A DNA stretch of 7,530 nucleotides from Azonexus sp. (GTDB lineage: Bacteria; Pseudomonadota; Gammaproteobacteria; Burkholderiales; Rhodocyclaceae), in the NCBI GenBank assembly GCA_023150195.1, contig JAKLLI010000083.1, positions 1 through 7,530 on the forward strand, given 5' to 3'. Position numbers and translations under genes: made by a program. Positions 1 to 7,384 of this stretch are shown here, in pieces (the first letter of the stretch is position 1; each line of letters opens with the position of its first letter). The notes beneath the pieces are model-generated. The model did not search any database and was not told where the DNA came from. It was given only the letters and a program-made list of their open reading frames with translations.

Positions 1-521
1 CCATGCTGCTGATTGCGCTGGGCGTCAAGCTGACATCGCCTGGCCCGGTGCTGTTCCGCCAGCGCCGCTATGGCTTGAACGGGAAAATCGTCGAAATCCT
101 GAAATTTCGCAGCATGACCGTCTGTGAGGATGGCAGTGAGGTGGTTCAGGCAACGCGCGGCGATGCCCGTGTCACCCCGTTGGGAAAATTCCTGCGACGG
201 ACTTCGCTTGACGAGTTGCCGCAATTTTTCAATGTGCTGCAGGGGACAATGTCCGTGGTCGGTCCCCGTCCGCACGCAGTGGCCCATAACGAGCAGTACC
301 GCAAGCTGATCCGAGGCTACATGCTGCGCCACAAGGTCAAACCGGGGATTACCGGCTGGGCGCAGATCAACGGCTGGCGCGGAGAAACCGATACCCTGGA
401 AAAAATGGAAATGCGCGTTAAGCACGATCTCGCATATGTCCAGAATTGGTCACTCTGGCTGGATTTCAAGATCATCGTGCTGACGATTTTTCGGGGCTTT
501 CGGAATAAGAACGCGTACTGA
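1..521 (+). CDS. Undecaprenyl-phosphate glucose phosphotransferase, C-terminal part (WcaJ-like)
   Basis: This is the C-terminal catalytic part of a bacterial sugar transferase (polyprenyl-phosphate hexose-1-phosphate transferase family). Such membrane enzymes move a sugar phosphate, in WcaJ-type members glucose-1-phosphate from UDP-glucose, onto undecaprenyl phosphate and so start an exopolysaccharide repeat unit. The 5' end lies outside the window, and the ATG at position 3 is most likely an internal methionine. Counting from it, visible family marks are SPGPVLFRQ (12-20), the KFRSM block (34-38), the Asp-Glu pair D70/E71 in SLDELPQ, VVGPRPHAVAHNE (85-97), KPGITGWAQINGWRGETDT (113-131) and the usual ending NKNAY. 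The HAVAHNE and GWRGETDT wording fits the WcaJ/undecaprenyl-phosphate glucose phosphotransferase branch, but sugar specificity is inferred. The missing N-terminal part would normally carry several membrane helices. The natural NAY ending shows that the 3' end is intact. It is convergent with the aminotransferase gene. Confidence 0.9.
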   Translation, partial: MLLIALGVKLTSPGPVLFRQRRYGLNGKIVEILKFRSMTVCEDGSEVVQATRGDARVTPLGKFLRRTSLDELPQFFNVLQGTMSVVGPRPHAVAHNEQYRKLIRGYMLRHKVKPGITGWAQINGWRGETDTLEKMEMRVKHDLAYVQNWSLWLDFKIIVLTIFRGFRNKNAY

Positions 522-560
522 ATGCCTGCGTTTCGTGAAAAACAGGACTTGCTGGGTGAC

Positions 561-575
561 CTGCTCAGTGAGCAG
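561..575. repeat. Short inverted repeat upstream of the terminator
   Basis: The arms CTGCTCA (561-567) and TGAGCAG (569-575) are perfect reverse complements around a single base. It lies in the 3' untranslated stretch after the sugar transferase stop and five bases before the terminator stem. With a one-base centre it cannot fold as a normal full-length hairpin, so a cruciform or protein site, or simple chance, is more likely. Confidence 0.4.
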
Positions 576-580
576 ATGTA

Positions 581-606
581 AAAAAGGCGGGAAATCCCGC
601 CTTTTT
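581..606. terminator. Bidirectional intrinsic terminator between the sugar transferase and aminotransferase genes
   Basis: A perfect 12-bp inverted repeat is visible: the left arm 581-592 (A-tract, then GGCGGGA), a two-base centre, and the right arm 595-606 (TCCCGCC, then a T-tract). The GC core GGCGGG/CCCGCC with a four-base loop is followed by T5 on the plus strand and T6 on the minus strand. It lies 59 bases after the plus-strand stop and 20 bases beyond the aminotransferase stop, so it can end both convergent transcripts. Confidence 0.9.
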
Positions 607-626
607 GTTTGTCGACCGGAAGCGAT

Positions 627-1832
627 TTAGCGGGTGACCGCAGCGATGGCCTTGGCGACGTAGTCGATGTTTTTGGTATTCAGCGCGGCCAGGCAGATGC
701 GGCCGGTCGACACGGCGTAAATGCCAAATTCTTCTTTCATGCGTTCCACCTGCGCGGCGGTCAGGCCAGTATAGGAGAACATGCCGCGTTGCTGGACAAC
801 GAAGGAGAAGTCCTGCGCACAGCCCGTGGCCTTGATGGCATCAACCAGACCGGTACGCATGGCGCGGATACGATCACGCATGCCGGCCAGTTCGGCTTCC
901 CATTGCTGACGCAATTCCACCGAAGCCAGTACGGAGGAAACGAGAGCCCCCCCGTGAATCGGCGGATTGGAGTAGTTGGTTCGGATGACGCGTTTTACCT
1001 GCGACATCACGCGGCCAGCTTCTTCCTTGGAGGCGGTCACGACGGACAGGGCGCCAACGCGCTCGCCGTAAAGCGAGAAATTCTTGGAGAAGGAGCTGGA
1101 GGCGAAGAACTGCAGTCCGGAAGCCGAGAAGGCACGGATGGCCACGGCATCGGCATTAATGCCGTCGGCAAAGCCTTGATAGGCCATGTCGAGGAAGGGG
1201 ACCAGGCCGCGTGCCTTGCAGAGGTCGACCACTTCAGCCCACTGGGCGTCGCTCATGTCAGCGCCAGTCGGGTTGTGACAGCAGGCGTGCAGCAGGACGA
1301 CGGAACCGGCATCCATCTTGTTCAGGTCGGCCTTCATGCCTTCAAAGTTAACGCCGCGGGTGGCCGCGTCGTAATAGGCATAGTCTTCGACCACGAAGCC
1401 CGCGGCTTCGAACAGGGCGCGGTGGTTTTCCCAGGACGGGTTGGAAATGTAGACCTTGGCGTTCGGATTCAGGCGCTTGAGATAGTCAGCACCAATTTTC
1501 AGCGCGCCGGTGCCACCGATGGCTTGCGCCGTGATGACGCGGCCGGCGGCCAGCAGTTCGGAGTCCTTGCCGAATAGCAGATTTTGCACAGCGGTGTTGT
1601 AGGCTGCCGGACCTTCGATCGGCTGATAGCCGCGCGGGGGGGCTGCCTTCAGGCGGGTTTCTTCAGCGGCCTTGACGGCGGCCAGGAGAGGGATCTTGCC
1701 ATTGTCGTCAAAATAGACGCCAACGCCGAGGTTGACCTTGGTATCGCGCGGGTCGGCATTGAATGCTTCGTTGAGGCCGAGGATGGGATCGCGCGGGGCC
1801 ATTTCCACCGCAGCGAAGATCGAAGAGGACAT
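627..1832 (-). CDS. tyrB: Aromatic amino acid / aspartate aminotransferase (class I, PLP-dependent)
   Basis: This is a cytoplasmic PLP enzyme of the AspC/TyrB group that exchanges amino groups between aspartate, tyrosine or phenylalanine and 2-oxoglutarate. It has 401 residues, near the usual 396-397. Recognised active-site residues are W134 (PSWENH), N187 in HNPTG, D215 and Y218 in DMAYQGF, the PLP lysine K250 in SSSFSKNFSLYGERVG, R258, and the substrate-carboxylate arginine R378 in STGRIC. The C-terminal blocks RGMFSYTGL and AAQVERMKEEFG resemble E. coli TyrB more than AspC, which favours aromatic substrates. That assignment is inference, because the two subtypes overlap in activity. The ATG at 1832 is chosen over an upstream one at 1883 because it has GGAG at a 5-base spacing and gives the family-length N-terminus. 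The gene is divergent from uvrB and convergent with the sugar transferase gene. Confidence 0.93.
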   Translation of the reverse strand: MSSSIFAAVEMAPRDPILGLNEAFNADPRDTKVNLGVGVYFDDNGKIPLLAAVKAAEETRLKAAPPRGYQPIEGPAAYNTAVQNLLFGKDSELLAAGRVITAQAIGGTGALKIGADYLKRLNPNAKVYISNPSWENHRALFEAAGFVVEDYAYYDAATRGVNFEGMKADLNKMDAGSVVLLHACCHNPTGADMSDAQWAEVVDLCKARGLVPFLDMAYQGFADGINADAVAIRAFSASGLQFFASSSFSKNFSLYGERVGALSVVTASKEEAGRVMSQVKRVIRTNYSNPPIHGGALVSSVLASVELRQQWEAELAGMRDRIRAMRTGLVDAIKATGCAQDFSFVVQQRGMFSYTGLTAAQVERMKEEFGIYAVSTGRICLAALNTKNIDYVAKAIAAVTR

Positions 1833-1837
1833 AAGGA

Positions 1838-1841
1838 CTCC
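1838..1841 (-). promoter_or_regulatory. Ribosome binding site of the aminotransferase gene
   Basis: The minus strand reads GGAG followed by five bases (TCCTT) and ATG at 1832. This decides the start against the in-frame ATG at 1883, which lies 51 bases upstream inside the 23-bp palindrome. Confidence 0.75.
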
Positions 1842-1862
1842 GTGGAATAATACGAGTGATGG

Positions 1863-1885
1863 TCGTGCCGCACTGTGCTGCACGA
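1863..1885. promoter_or_regulatory. 23-bp near-perfect palindrome in the tyrB/uvrB divergent spacer, candidate operator
   Basis: The left arm TCGTGCCGCAC (1863-1873) and the right arm GTGCTGCACGA (1875-1885) are reverse complements at 10 of 11 positions around a central T. The site starts 22 bases upstream of the uvrB ATG and 30 bases upstream of the aminotransferase ATG, so a bound protein or an RNA hairpin could affect either gene. It does not look like a LexA box (CTGT-N8-ACAG) or a TyrR box. The whole spacer 1833-1907 must hold the promoters of both genes, but I see no convincing -35/-10 pair on either strand. A TATTAT-like element for the minus strand (1847-1852) sits too close to the aminotransferase ribosome binding site to serve as its -10. 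Confidence 0.45.
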
Positions 1886-1907
1886 AATAAAACCGAAAAA
1901 TTCTAAC

Positions 1908-3980
1908 ATGAGCGAATCCCCCAACAGCATTCCGGTTGTTTCTTTTGAGGGCAGCCCCTACCGTTTACATCAGCCTTTTCCGCCTGCGGGTGATCAACCT
2001 GCGGCGATTGACCTGCTGACCGAAGGGGTCACGGATGGCTTGTCCTTTCAGACCCTGCTGGGGGTGACGGGCTCGGGGAAAACCTACACGATGGCGAATG
2101 TCATCGCACGTACCGGGCGGCCAGCGCTCGTCCTTGCCCCCAACAAAACGCTGGCTGCACAGCTTTACGCCGAGTTCAAGGAATTCTTCCCTGAAAATGC
2201 GGTGGAGTATTTCGTGTCGTATTACGACTACTACCAGCCGGAAGCCTACGTGCCCTCACGCGACTTGTTCATCGAAAAGGACAGCTCGATCAACGACCAC
2301 ATTGAGCAGATGCGCTTGTCCGCCACCAAAAGCCTGATCGAGCGCCGCGATGTGGTGATTGTGGCGACGGTGTCGTGCATTTACGGTATTGGCGACCGCG
2401 ACGAATACCACAACATGATTCTCACCATGCGCGTGGGCGATCGCATGGATCAGCGCGACATGCTCAAGCGCCTGACCGATATGCAGTATGAGCGCAACGA
2501 ACTGGATTTTCATCGCGGCATCTTTCGGGTGCGTGGCGATGTGATCGATATTTTTCCGGCGGAACACGCCGAGCACGCGATTCGCGTTTCCCTGTTTGAC
2601 GACGAAATCGAGAATTTGCAGTTTTTTGACCCGTTGACCGGACAACTGTTGCATAAGGCGCTTCGGTTCACCGTGTTTCCGGCTTCACACTATGTGACGC
2701 CGAGAGCGACGGTGCTGCGGGCGATCGAAGCCATCAAGAGCGAATTGCGCGAGCGGATCGACTTTTTTACCCGCAATAACAAATTGGTCGAGGCGCAGCG
2801 CATCGAACAACGGACGCGCTTCGATCTCGAAATGCTCGATCAGATCGGCTTTTGCAAGGGCATTGAAAACTACTCGCGGCATTTTTCCGGTCGTCAGGCT
2901 GGCGAGTCGCCACCGACCCTGATCGATTACCTGCCGCGCGACGCGCTGATGTTCATTGATGAATCCCATGTCAGCATTGGCCAGGTTGGCGGCATGTACA
3001 AGGGGGACCGCTCGCGCAAGGAAAATCTGGTGGATTATGGTTTCCGTTTGCCCTCGGCGCTGGACAACCGGCCGCTCAAGTTCGATGAATTCGAGCGGCA
3101 CATGCGGCAGACCATCTTTGTGTCTGCCACACCGGCCGATTATGAAAACCAGCATGCCGGGCAGGTCGTTGAGCAAGTGGTCAGGCCGACGGGGCTGGTC
3201 GATCCACAAATCCTCGTGCGCCCCGCGACAACGCAGGTGGACGATCTATTGGGCGAAATCGGCCAGCGGGTAGCCGTCGGCGAGCGCGTGCTGGTGACCA
3301 CGCTGACCAAGCGCATGGCAGAGGATTTAACCGACTTTCTGGCCGATAACGGGATCAAGGTGCGTTATCTGCATTCCGACATTGATACGGTGGAACGGGT
3401 GGAAATCATTCGTGATCTGCGTCTTGGCGAATTCGATGTGTTGGTCGGTATCAACTTGTTGAGAGAAGGGCTGGATATCCCCGAGGTCTCCCTGGTTGCC
3501 ATTCTCGATGCGGACAAGGAGGGGTTTTTACGCTCCGAACGGTCGCTGATTCAAACGATTGGCCGGGCGGCAAGACATATTCATGGCACAGCCATCCTCT
3601 ACGCTGATAGGATTACGCAATCCATGCAGCGTGCGATTGCCGAAACCGAGCGGCGTCGTGAAAAGCAAGTCAGCTTTAATTCGGCGCACGGGATCACCCC
3701 GCGGGGGGTCTCGAAACGAATCAAGGACATCATTGATGGTGTTTATGATGCCGAATCCTCTCAGGCCGAATTGCAGGCCGCACAACGGCGTGCGGTCTAC
3801 GAGGCAATGGATGAAAAAACGGTTGCCAGGGAAATCAAACGGCTCGAAAAGCAGATGCTCGACTGTGCGAAAAACCTGGAATTCGAAAAAGCGGCGGCAG
3901 CGCGTGACGAATTGTTCAAGCTCAGGGAGCGGGTATTCGGCGCGGCGCAGCACGACCTCGATGGAGACAAGAAGGCATGA
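1908..3980 (+). CDS. uvrB: UvrABC excinuclease subunit B
   Basis: UvrB is the damage-verifying helicase-like subunit of nucleotide excision repair. UvrA loads it onto DNA, and it then recruits UvrC for incision. The 690-residue product shows the full layout: Walker A GVTGSGKT (52-59, K58), the strand-separating beta-hairpin [12 protein letters not shown] (105-116), the UvrA-interacting region after it, the Walker B/DESH box (345-354, D351/E352), helicase motifs V and VI ([10 protein letters not shown] from 514; QTIGRAAR with R553 and R556), and the C-terminal UVR domain that contacts UvrC (about 638-676). Compared with E. coli (673 residues) it has about 13 extra N-terminal residues. The ATG at 1908 is preferred to a GTG at 1875, which lies inside the palindrome, but neither has a clear Shine-Dalgarno. 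No LexA box is visible upstream. Its stop overlaps the next gene's start (ATGA). Confidence 0.97.
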   Translation: MSESPNSIPVVSFEGSPYRLHQPFPPAGDQPAAIDLLTEGVTDGLSFQTLLGVTGSGKTYTMANVIARTGRPALVLAPNKTLAAQLYAEFKEFFPENAVEYFVSYYDYYQPEAYVPSRDLFIEKDSSINDHIEQMRLSATKSLIERRDVVIVATVSCIYGIGDRDEYHNMILTMRVGDRMDQRDMLKRLTDMQYERNELDFHRGIFRVRGDVIDIFPAEHAEHAIRVSLFDDEIENLQFFDPLTGQLLHKALRFTVFPASHYVTPRATVLRAIEAIKSELRERIDFFTRNNKLVEAQRIEQRTRFDLEMLDQIGFCKGIENYSRHFSGRQAGESPPTLIDYLPRDALMFIDESHVSIGQVGGMYKGDRSRKENLVDYGFRLPSALDNRPLKFDEFERHMRQTIFVSATPADYENQHAGQVVEQVVRPTGLVDPQILVRPATTQVDDLLGEIGQRVAVGERVLVTTLTKRMAEDLTDFLADNGIKVRYLHSDIDTVERVEIIRDLRLGEFDVLVGINLLREGLDIPEVSLVAILDADKEGFLRSERSLIQTIGRAARHIHGTAILYADRITQSMQRAIAETERRREKQVSFNSAHGITPRGVSKRIKDIIDGVYDAESSQAELQAAQRRAVYEAMDEKTVAREIKRLEKQMLDCAKNLEFEKAAAARDELFKLRERVFGAAQHDLDGDKKA

Positions 3981-4459
3981 CTTACCGGGTACTGCTGGTT
4001 TGCATGGGCAATATCTGTCGTTCCCCGACCGCGGAAGGGGTGCTCAGGCAAATGATCAGGATGGCCAATCTGGGCGACAGGATAGAGGTGGATTCTGCGG
4101 GTACGCATGGTTACCACGTCGGAGAAGCCCCCGATACAAGAACCCAGCGTGCGGCAGCACTGCGCGGCTATAACCTGTCCCAGCTACGGTCTCGCAAAGT
4201 GGCTCGTCAGGATCTGGATTATTTTGATCTGGTGTTGGCCATGGATAAAAACAATCTGGATAACCTGCAACGGATGGCGCGGCCGGATCAGCTGCAGAAA
4301 ATTCAGTTGTTCATGAACTACGCGCAAAACTTTGACGATGACGAAGTGCCGGACCCGTATTACGGGCTGGGCCATGGCTTTGATCTTGTCCTGGATATGG
4401 TCGAAGACGCATCGCAAGGCTTGATCAACGAAATTCAGACGAAATTCCTGAAGCACTGA
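3977..4459 (+). CDS. Low-molecular-weight protein tyrosine phosphatase
   Basis: This is a small cytoplasmic cysteine phosphatase (160 residues, the usual family length) that removes phosphate from tyrosine residues through a phosphocysteine intermediate. The P-loop is at the very N-terminus: C9-M-G-N-I-C-R15-S16, matching CX5R(S/T) with nucleophile C9 and phosphate-binding R15. The general acid is D126 in VPDPYYG, followed by the usual Tyr pair Y128/Y129. [11 protein letters not shown] (39-49) is also a family block. The ATG overlaps the uvrB TGA in ATGA. GGAGA at 3963-3967 inside the end of uvrB can act as ribosome binding site, so translation is probably coupled. Family members such as Wzb act on tyrosine kinases of capsule export, and a sugar transferase gene lies 3.5 kb away, but it is not in this operon. 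The real substrate cannot be told from sequence. An arsenate-reductase role is unlikely given the D-P-Y-Y box. Confidence 0.95.
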   Translation: MTYRVLLVCMGNICRSPTAEGVLRQMIRMANLGDRIEVDSAGTHGYHVGEAPDTRTQRAAALRGYNLSQLRSRKVARQDLDYFDLVLAMDKNNLDNLQRMARPDQLQKIQLFMNYAQNFDDDEVPDPYYGLGHGFDLVLDMVEDASQGLINEIQTKFLKH

Positions 4460-4527
4460 GCGCTCGTGCTGCGAGGGCAGGGCTTTTCGACACATATTCG
4501 GGGCGTGCAAGGCGTAGCAACTGACAA

Positions 4528-4557
4528 AAAAATGGGCATCCGAAGATGCCCATTTTT
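4528..4557. terminator. Bidirectional intrinsic terminator between the phosphatase gene and rne
   Basis: A perfect 13-bp stem is visible: 4528-4540 (AAAAATGGGCATC) pairs with 4545-4557 around CGAA (4541-4544). Read on the minus strand, as for rne, the loop is UUCG closed by a C-G pair, the very stable tetraloop, and the stem is followed by a run of seven T. On the plus strand it is followed by T5. It lies 15 bases past the rne stop and 68 bases past the phosphatase stop, so it fits rne best but can serve both. Confidence 0.92.
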
Positions 4558-4572
4558 CGCTTCTTGGCCTTC

Positions 4573-7287
4573 TTACTTCTGAGTTTCCACCATGATCAGC
4601 TGAGTGTCTTCTGTTGCAACGACGGCAGCTTGCTTACGCGGACGACCCAGTTTAACCGAGGTTTCGGTCACTGGTTGGAACGCGGCGGTACTTGTGGTCT
4701 GGACCATCACCAGTCCGCTTTCAGCCAGGGCAGCCTGAACATCTTCTGCCGCCGGTGTAGCGGCGGTTGTGACGTTAAGCGAAGCCGGTACCTCGGTTTC
4801 CGCAGTTGCTACGGAGGCCACAAGTTCAACGGCTGGCGTTGCGACGACCTGGGCGTCAATGGCAGGGGCCTCGGTGGGGAGTGGATCCTCTACCACCGAC
4901 TCGAATACGGCGACTGTCGGCTCAGTTTCGGTTGCCACGGCAACTTCGGCCAAGCTTGCTTCCGGCACAACCGGTGCTTCAGCGGAGGTTTCGGATGCCA
5001 CGATTTGTTCTGCACCCGGAAGCGCTGGCGCGGATTCGGAGATGCTAGCTTCCGCCGGAATGATCACGACGACCGGTTCCTGACTCACCGACTCGGCAAT
5101 TTCCGAGGCGACAACACCATCCTTGACTTCCATCGGGGTGCTGTCGGATTCGTTGCGACGCTCGTTACGATTGCGTCCGCCCCGACGGCCACGACGACGA
5201 CCTTGGGATTGCTCGTCGCCGTTCGGTATTTCCAGTGCAGGAACGGGGTTGCCAGCCGGTTGGACCGAGGCTTCAAGGGCCATCGGTTCACGCTGCGGAC
5301 GGTTGCCGGTTTCGCCTTCTTGTTGCGGACGCTCACGACGCTCCTTGCGTGGGCGACGTTCCTGGCGTTGTTCTGGCTGTGCAGTGGATTCTTCGCGTGC
5401 CGGCTTTTCCTGGCGTTCGTTCCGATTGGCATTGCGCTCTTCATCGCGGCGGTTGTTACGACCGTTACGACGATTATCACGTTGGCCTTCGCTACGTTCG
5501 CGACGTCCATCTTGACGGCCTTCACGTGCCTTGCGGGCAGGTTCCGGTTTGGTTTCTACCGGGGTGGCCACGGGCGCCGACGGGCGGAACCACGAAAGAA
5601 TGCGCGAGAACAGGCCCGGCTCGGCGGGGGCTGCGACGGGTGCGGGTGTTTCGACCTTTTCCGGAATCATGGGGGCCGGCTGCTCGGGTGAAATACCCTT
5701 GATCGCCGCTTCCTGGCGGGGTTTGCCCGCATCTTGCTGGGTGGCCTGCTTGATCGCTTCTTCAATCGGCTGATCGACCATCTTGTAAGACGGTTCGCGA
5801 ACATCATCATGGTTGAGGTCATCGTGACGCAGGCGGGTCACGGTATGCGCCGGCGTTTCCAGATGGATGTTCGGGATCAGCAGAATGGTGACCTTGTGGC
5901 GCAATTCAATCGCCTGGATGTCCGGGCGCTTTTCATTGAGCAGGAAGGTGGCGACATCGACCGGCACCTGAACATGGACCGCTGCCGTATTTTCCTTCAT
6001 GGCTTCCTCTTCGAGGATGCGCAGAATATGCAGTGCAGCCGACTCGGTGGAGCGGATGTGGCCCGTGCCGGTACAGCGCGGGCAGGGGATATAACTGGTT
6101 TCGGCAAGTGCCGGACGCAAGCGCTGGCGTGATAATTCCATCAGGCCGAAGCGGCTGATCTTGCCCATTTGCACCCGGGCGCGGTCGAAACGCAGCGCGT
6201 CACGCAAGCGATTTTCCACTTCACGCTGGTTCTTGGTGTTTTCCATGTCGATGAAATCGATCACGATCAGACCGCCCAGGTCGCGCAGACGCAACTGACG
6301 AGCGAGTTCTTCCGCGGCTTCCAGATTGGTCTTGAAAGCTGTTTCTTCGATGTCCGATCCCTTGGTTGCACGTCCAGAATTGACGTCGACCGCCACCAGC
6401 GCTTCGGTGTGGTCGATGACGATCGCGCCGCCAGAAGGCAGGTTGACCTGACGGGCAAACGCCGTTTCGATCTGGTGCTCGATCTGGAAGCGCGAAAACA
6501 GCGGCACGTCATCGCGATAGCGTTTGACGCGATTCACGTTGCCCGGCATGACCGTGCCCATGAAAGCACGTGCCTGCTCATAAACTTCGTCGGTATCGAT
6601 CAGGATTTCGCCAATGTCAGGCTGGAAGTAGTCGCGGATGGCGCGGATGACCAGGCTGCCCTCAAGATAAATGAGGAAGGCGCCATTTTGTTGCTGGGCG
6701 GCCCCTTCAATGGCACTCCAGAGTTGCAGCAAGTAATTCAGATCCCACTGAAGTTCTTCGGCTTGGCGGCCGATTGCGGCGGTGCGCGCAATGAGACTCA
6801 TGCCACCCGGGACTTCCAGTTGGTCCATGGTTTCGCGCAATTCGGCGCGCTCATCGCCGTCAACGCGACGGGAAACGCCACCACCACGCGGGTTGTTCGG
6901 CATCAATACCAGATAACGGCCGGCCAGCGAGACGTAGGTGGTGAGGGCGGCGCCCTTGTTGCCACGCTCGTCCTTGTCGACCTGAACAATCAGTTCCTGG
7001 CCTTCCTTCAGCGCTTCGTTGATTTTGGCGCGACCGGCTTCGGTGCCCGGCTGGAAATAGGCTTTGGAAACTTCCTTGAACGGCAGGAAGCCATGGCGAT
7101 CAGCACCGTAATCGACGAAGCAGGCTTCGAGCGACGGCTCAATACGAGTGATGACACCCTTGTAAATGTTGCTCTTACGTTGTTCCTTGGCGGCGGATTC
7201 AATGTCGAGATCAATCAGTTTTTGACCATCGACAATGGCGACACGGAGTTCTTCCGCCTGTGTCGCATTGAAAAGCATGCGTTTCAT
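4573..7287 (-). CDS. rne: Ribonuclease E
   Basis: RNase E is the essential single-strand endoribonuclease that starts mRNA decay and processes rRNA and tRNA precursors, and it is the scaffold of the RNA degradosome. The product has 904 residues. The N-terminal catalytic half is close to E. coli: S1 domain (about 35-125, F57 and F67 conserved), 5'-monophosphate sensor R168/T169, the DNase I-like metal-binding aspartates D301 (VDVNSG) and D344 (VIDFIDM), and the Zn-link CPRC (C402, C405). After about 510 it is low in complexity. [11 protein letters not shown] (557-567) looks like the amphipathic membrane-binding helix, two Arg-rich stretches (about 576-665 and 696-711) look like RNA-binding regions, and an Ala/Val/Glu-rich segment (715-856) leads to a short tail containing GRPRK (881-885). 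The long C-terminal half excludes RNase G. The ATG at 7287 ([10 protein letters not shown]) matches the family start and has GGAG nine bases before it. Confidence 0.97.
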   Translation of the reverse strand: MKRMLFNATQAEELRVAIVDGQKLIDLDIESAAKEQRKSNIYKGVITRIEPSLEACFVDYGADRHGFLPFKEVSKAYFQPGTEAGRAKINEALKEGQELIVQVDKDERGNKGAALTTYVSLAGRYLVLMPNNPRGGGVSRRVDGDERAELRETMDQLEVPGGMSLIARTAAIGRQAEELQWDLNYLLQLWSAIEGAAQQQNGAFLIYLEGSLVIRAIRDYFQPDIGEILIDTDEVYEQARAFMGTVMPGNVNRVKRYRDDVPLFSRFQIEHQIETAFARQVNLPSGGAIVIDHTEALVAVDVNSGRATKGSDIEETAFKTNLEAAEELARQLRLRDLGGLIVIDFIDMENTKNQREVENRLRDALRFDRARVQMGKISRFGLMELSRQRLRPALAETSYIPCPRCTGTGHIRSTESAALHILRILEEEAMKENTAAVHVQVPVDVATFLLNEKRPDIQAIELRHKVTILLIPNIHLETPAHTVTRLRHDDLNHDDVREPSYKMVDQPIEEAIKQATQQDAGKPRQEAAIKGISPEQPAPMIPEKVETPAPVAAPAEPGLFSRILSWFRPSAPVATPVETKPEPARKAREGRQDGRRERSEGQRDNRRNGRNNRRDEERNANRNERQEKPAREESTAQPEQRQERRPRKERRERPQQEGETGNRPQREPMALEASVQPAGNPVPALEIPNGDEQSQGRRRGRRGGRNRNERRNESDSTPMEVKDGVVASEIAESVSQEPVVVIIPAEASISESAPALPGAEQIVASETSAEAPVVPEASLAEVAVATETEPTVAVFESVVEDPLPTEAPAIDAQVVATPAVELVASVATAETEVPASLNVTTAATPAAEDVQAALAESGLVMVQTTSTAAFQPVTETSVKLGRPRKQAAVVATEDTQLIMVETQK

Positions 7288-7293
7288 GATGTC

Positions 7294-7321
7294 TTGCTCC
7301 TGCGCGACTGGCACGCAGCAA
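7294..7321 (-). promoter_or_regulatory. rne ribosome binding site inside a possible hairpin
   Basis: The minus strand carries GGAG (7297-7300) nine bases before the rne ATG. The upstream arm TTGCTGCG (7321-7314) can pair with CGCA (7304-7301) and, after a GGA bulge (7300-7298), with GCAA (7297-7294). This gives 8 bp around a 9-base loop. The Shine-Dalgarno would then be partly bulged and partly paired. The ribosome binding site is convincing. The fold is a hand-drawn possibility, of interest because E. coli rne is known to be autoregulated through leader hairpins. Confidence 0.45.
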
Positions 7322-7353
7322 GGAAACGCCCTTTACAGGCAGCGACGGATTCA

Positions 7354-7384
7354 GTTATCGGGTTGCGTCATGAGAGGGAGGCAA
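7354..7384 (-). promoter_or_regulatory. Weak candidate promoter for rne
   Basis: On the minus strand TTGCCT (7384-7379) is followed after 19 bases by GATAAC (7359-7354). The match to sigma-70 elements is partial and the spacing is long. If real, it would give a leader of roughly 60 bases. No better pair was found by eye in the region up to 7530. Confidence 0.2.

Noticed and set aside
609..1577. 322-codon open frame on the plus strand
   Set aside because: It lies fully antisense to the aminotransferase gene, whose active-site motifs are all in place. Its own translation has no family resemblance. It is an artefact of codon bias.
1863..1885. LexA or TyrR operator as the identity of the palindrome
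   Set aside because: It lacks the CTGT-N8-ACAG pattern of a LexA box and the TGTAAA-N6-TTTACA pattern of a TyrR box.
2256..3209. Open frames of 132 and 174 codons on the minus strand
   Set aside because: Both lie inside uvrB, which is intact across the region.
3977..4459. Arsenate reductase (ArsC) as an alternative for the phosphatase
   Set aside because: The protein has the CX5RS loop with a DPYYG box typical of low-molecular-weight tyrosine phosphatases, lacks the redox cysteine pair pattern of ArsC, and there are no arsenic genes nearby.
4458..4465. GAGCGCTC palindrome at the phosphatase stop codon
   Set aside because: An 8-base palindrome with no loop is common by chance, and the real terminator is 60 bases further on.
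4546..5691. 381-codon open frame on the plus strand, with hydrophobic stretches near its end
   Set aside because: It is antisense to the low-complexity half of rne. The apparent hydrophobic segments arise from reading Arg-rich codons backwards, and it starts inside the terminator hairpin.
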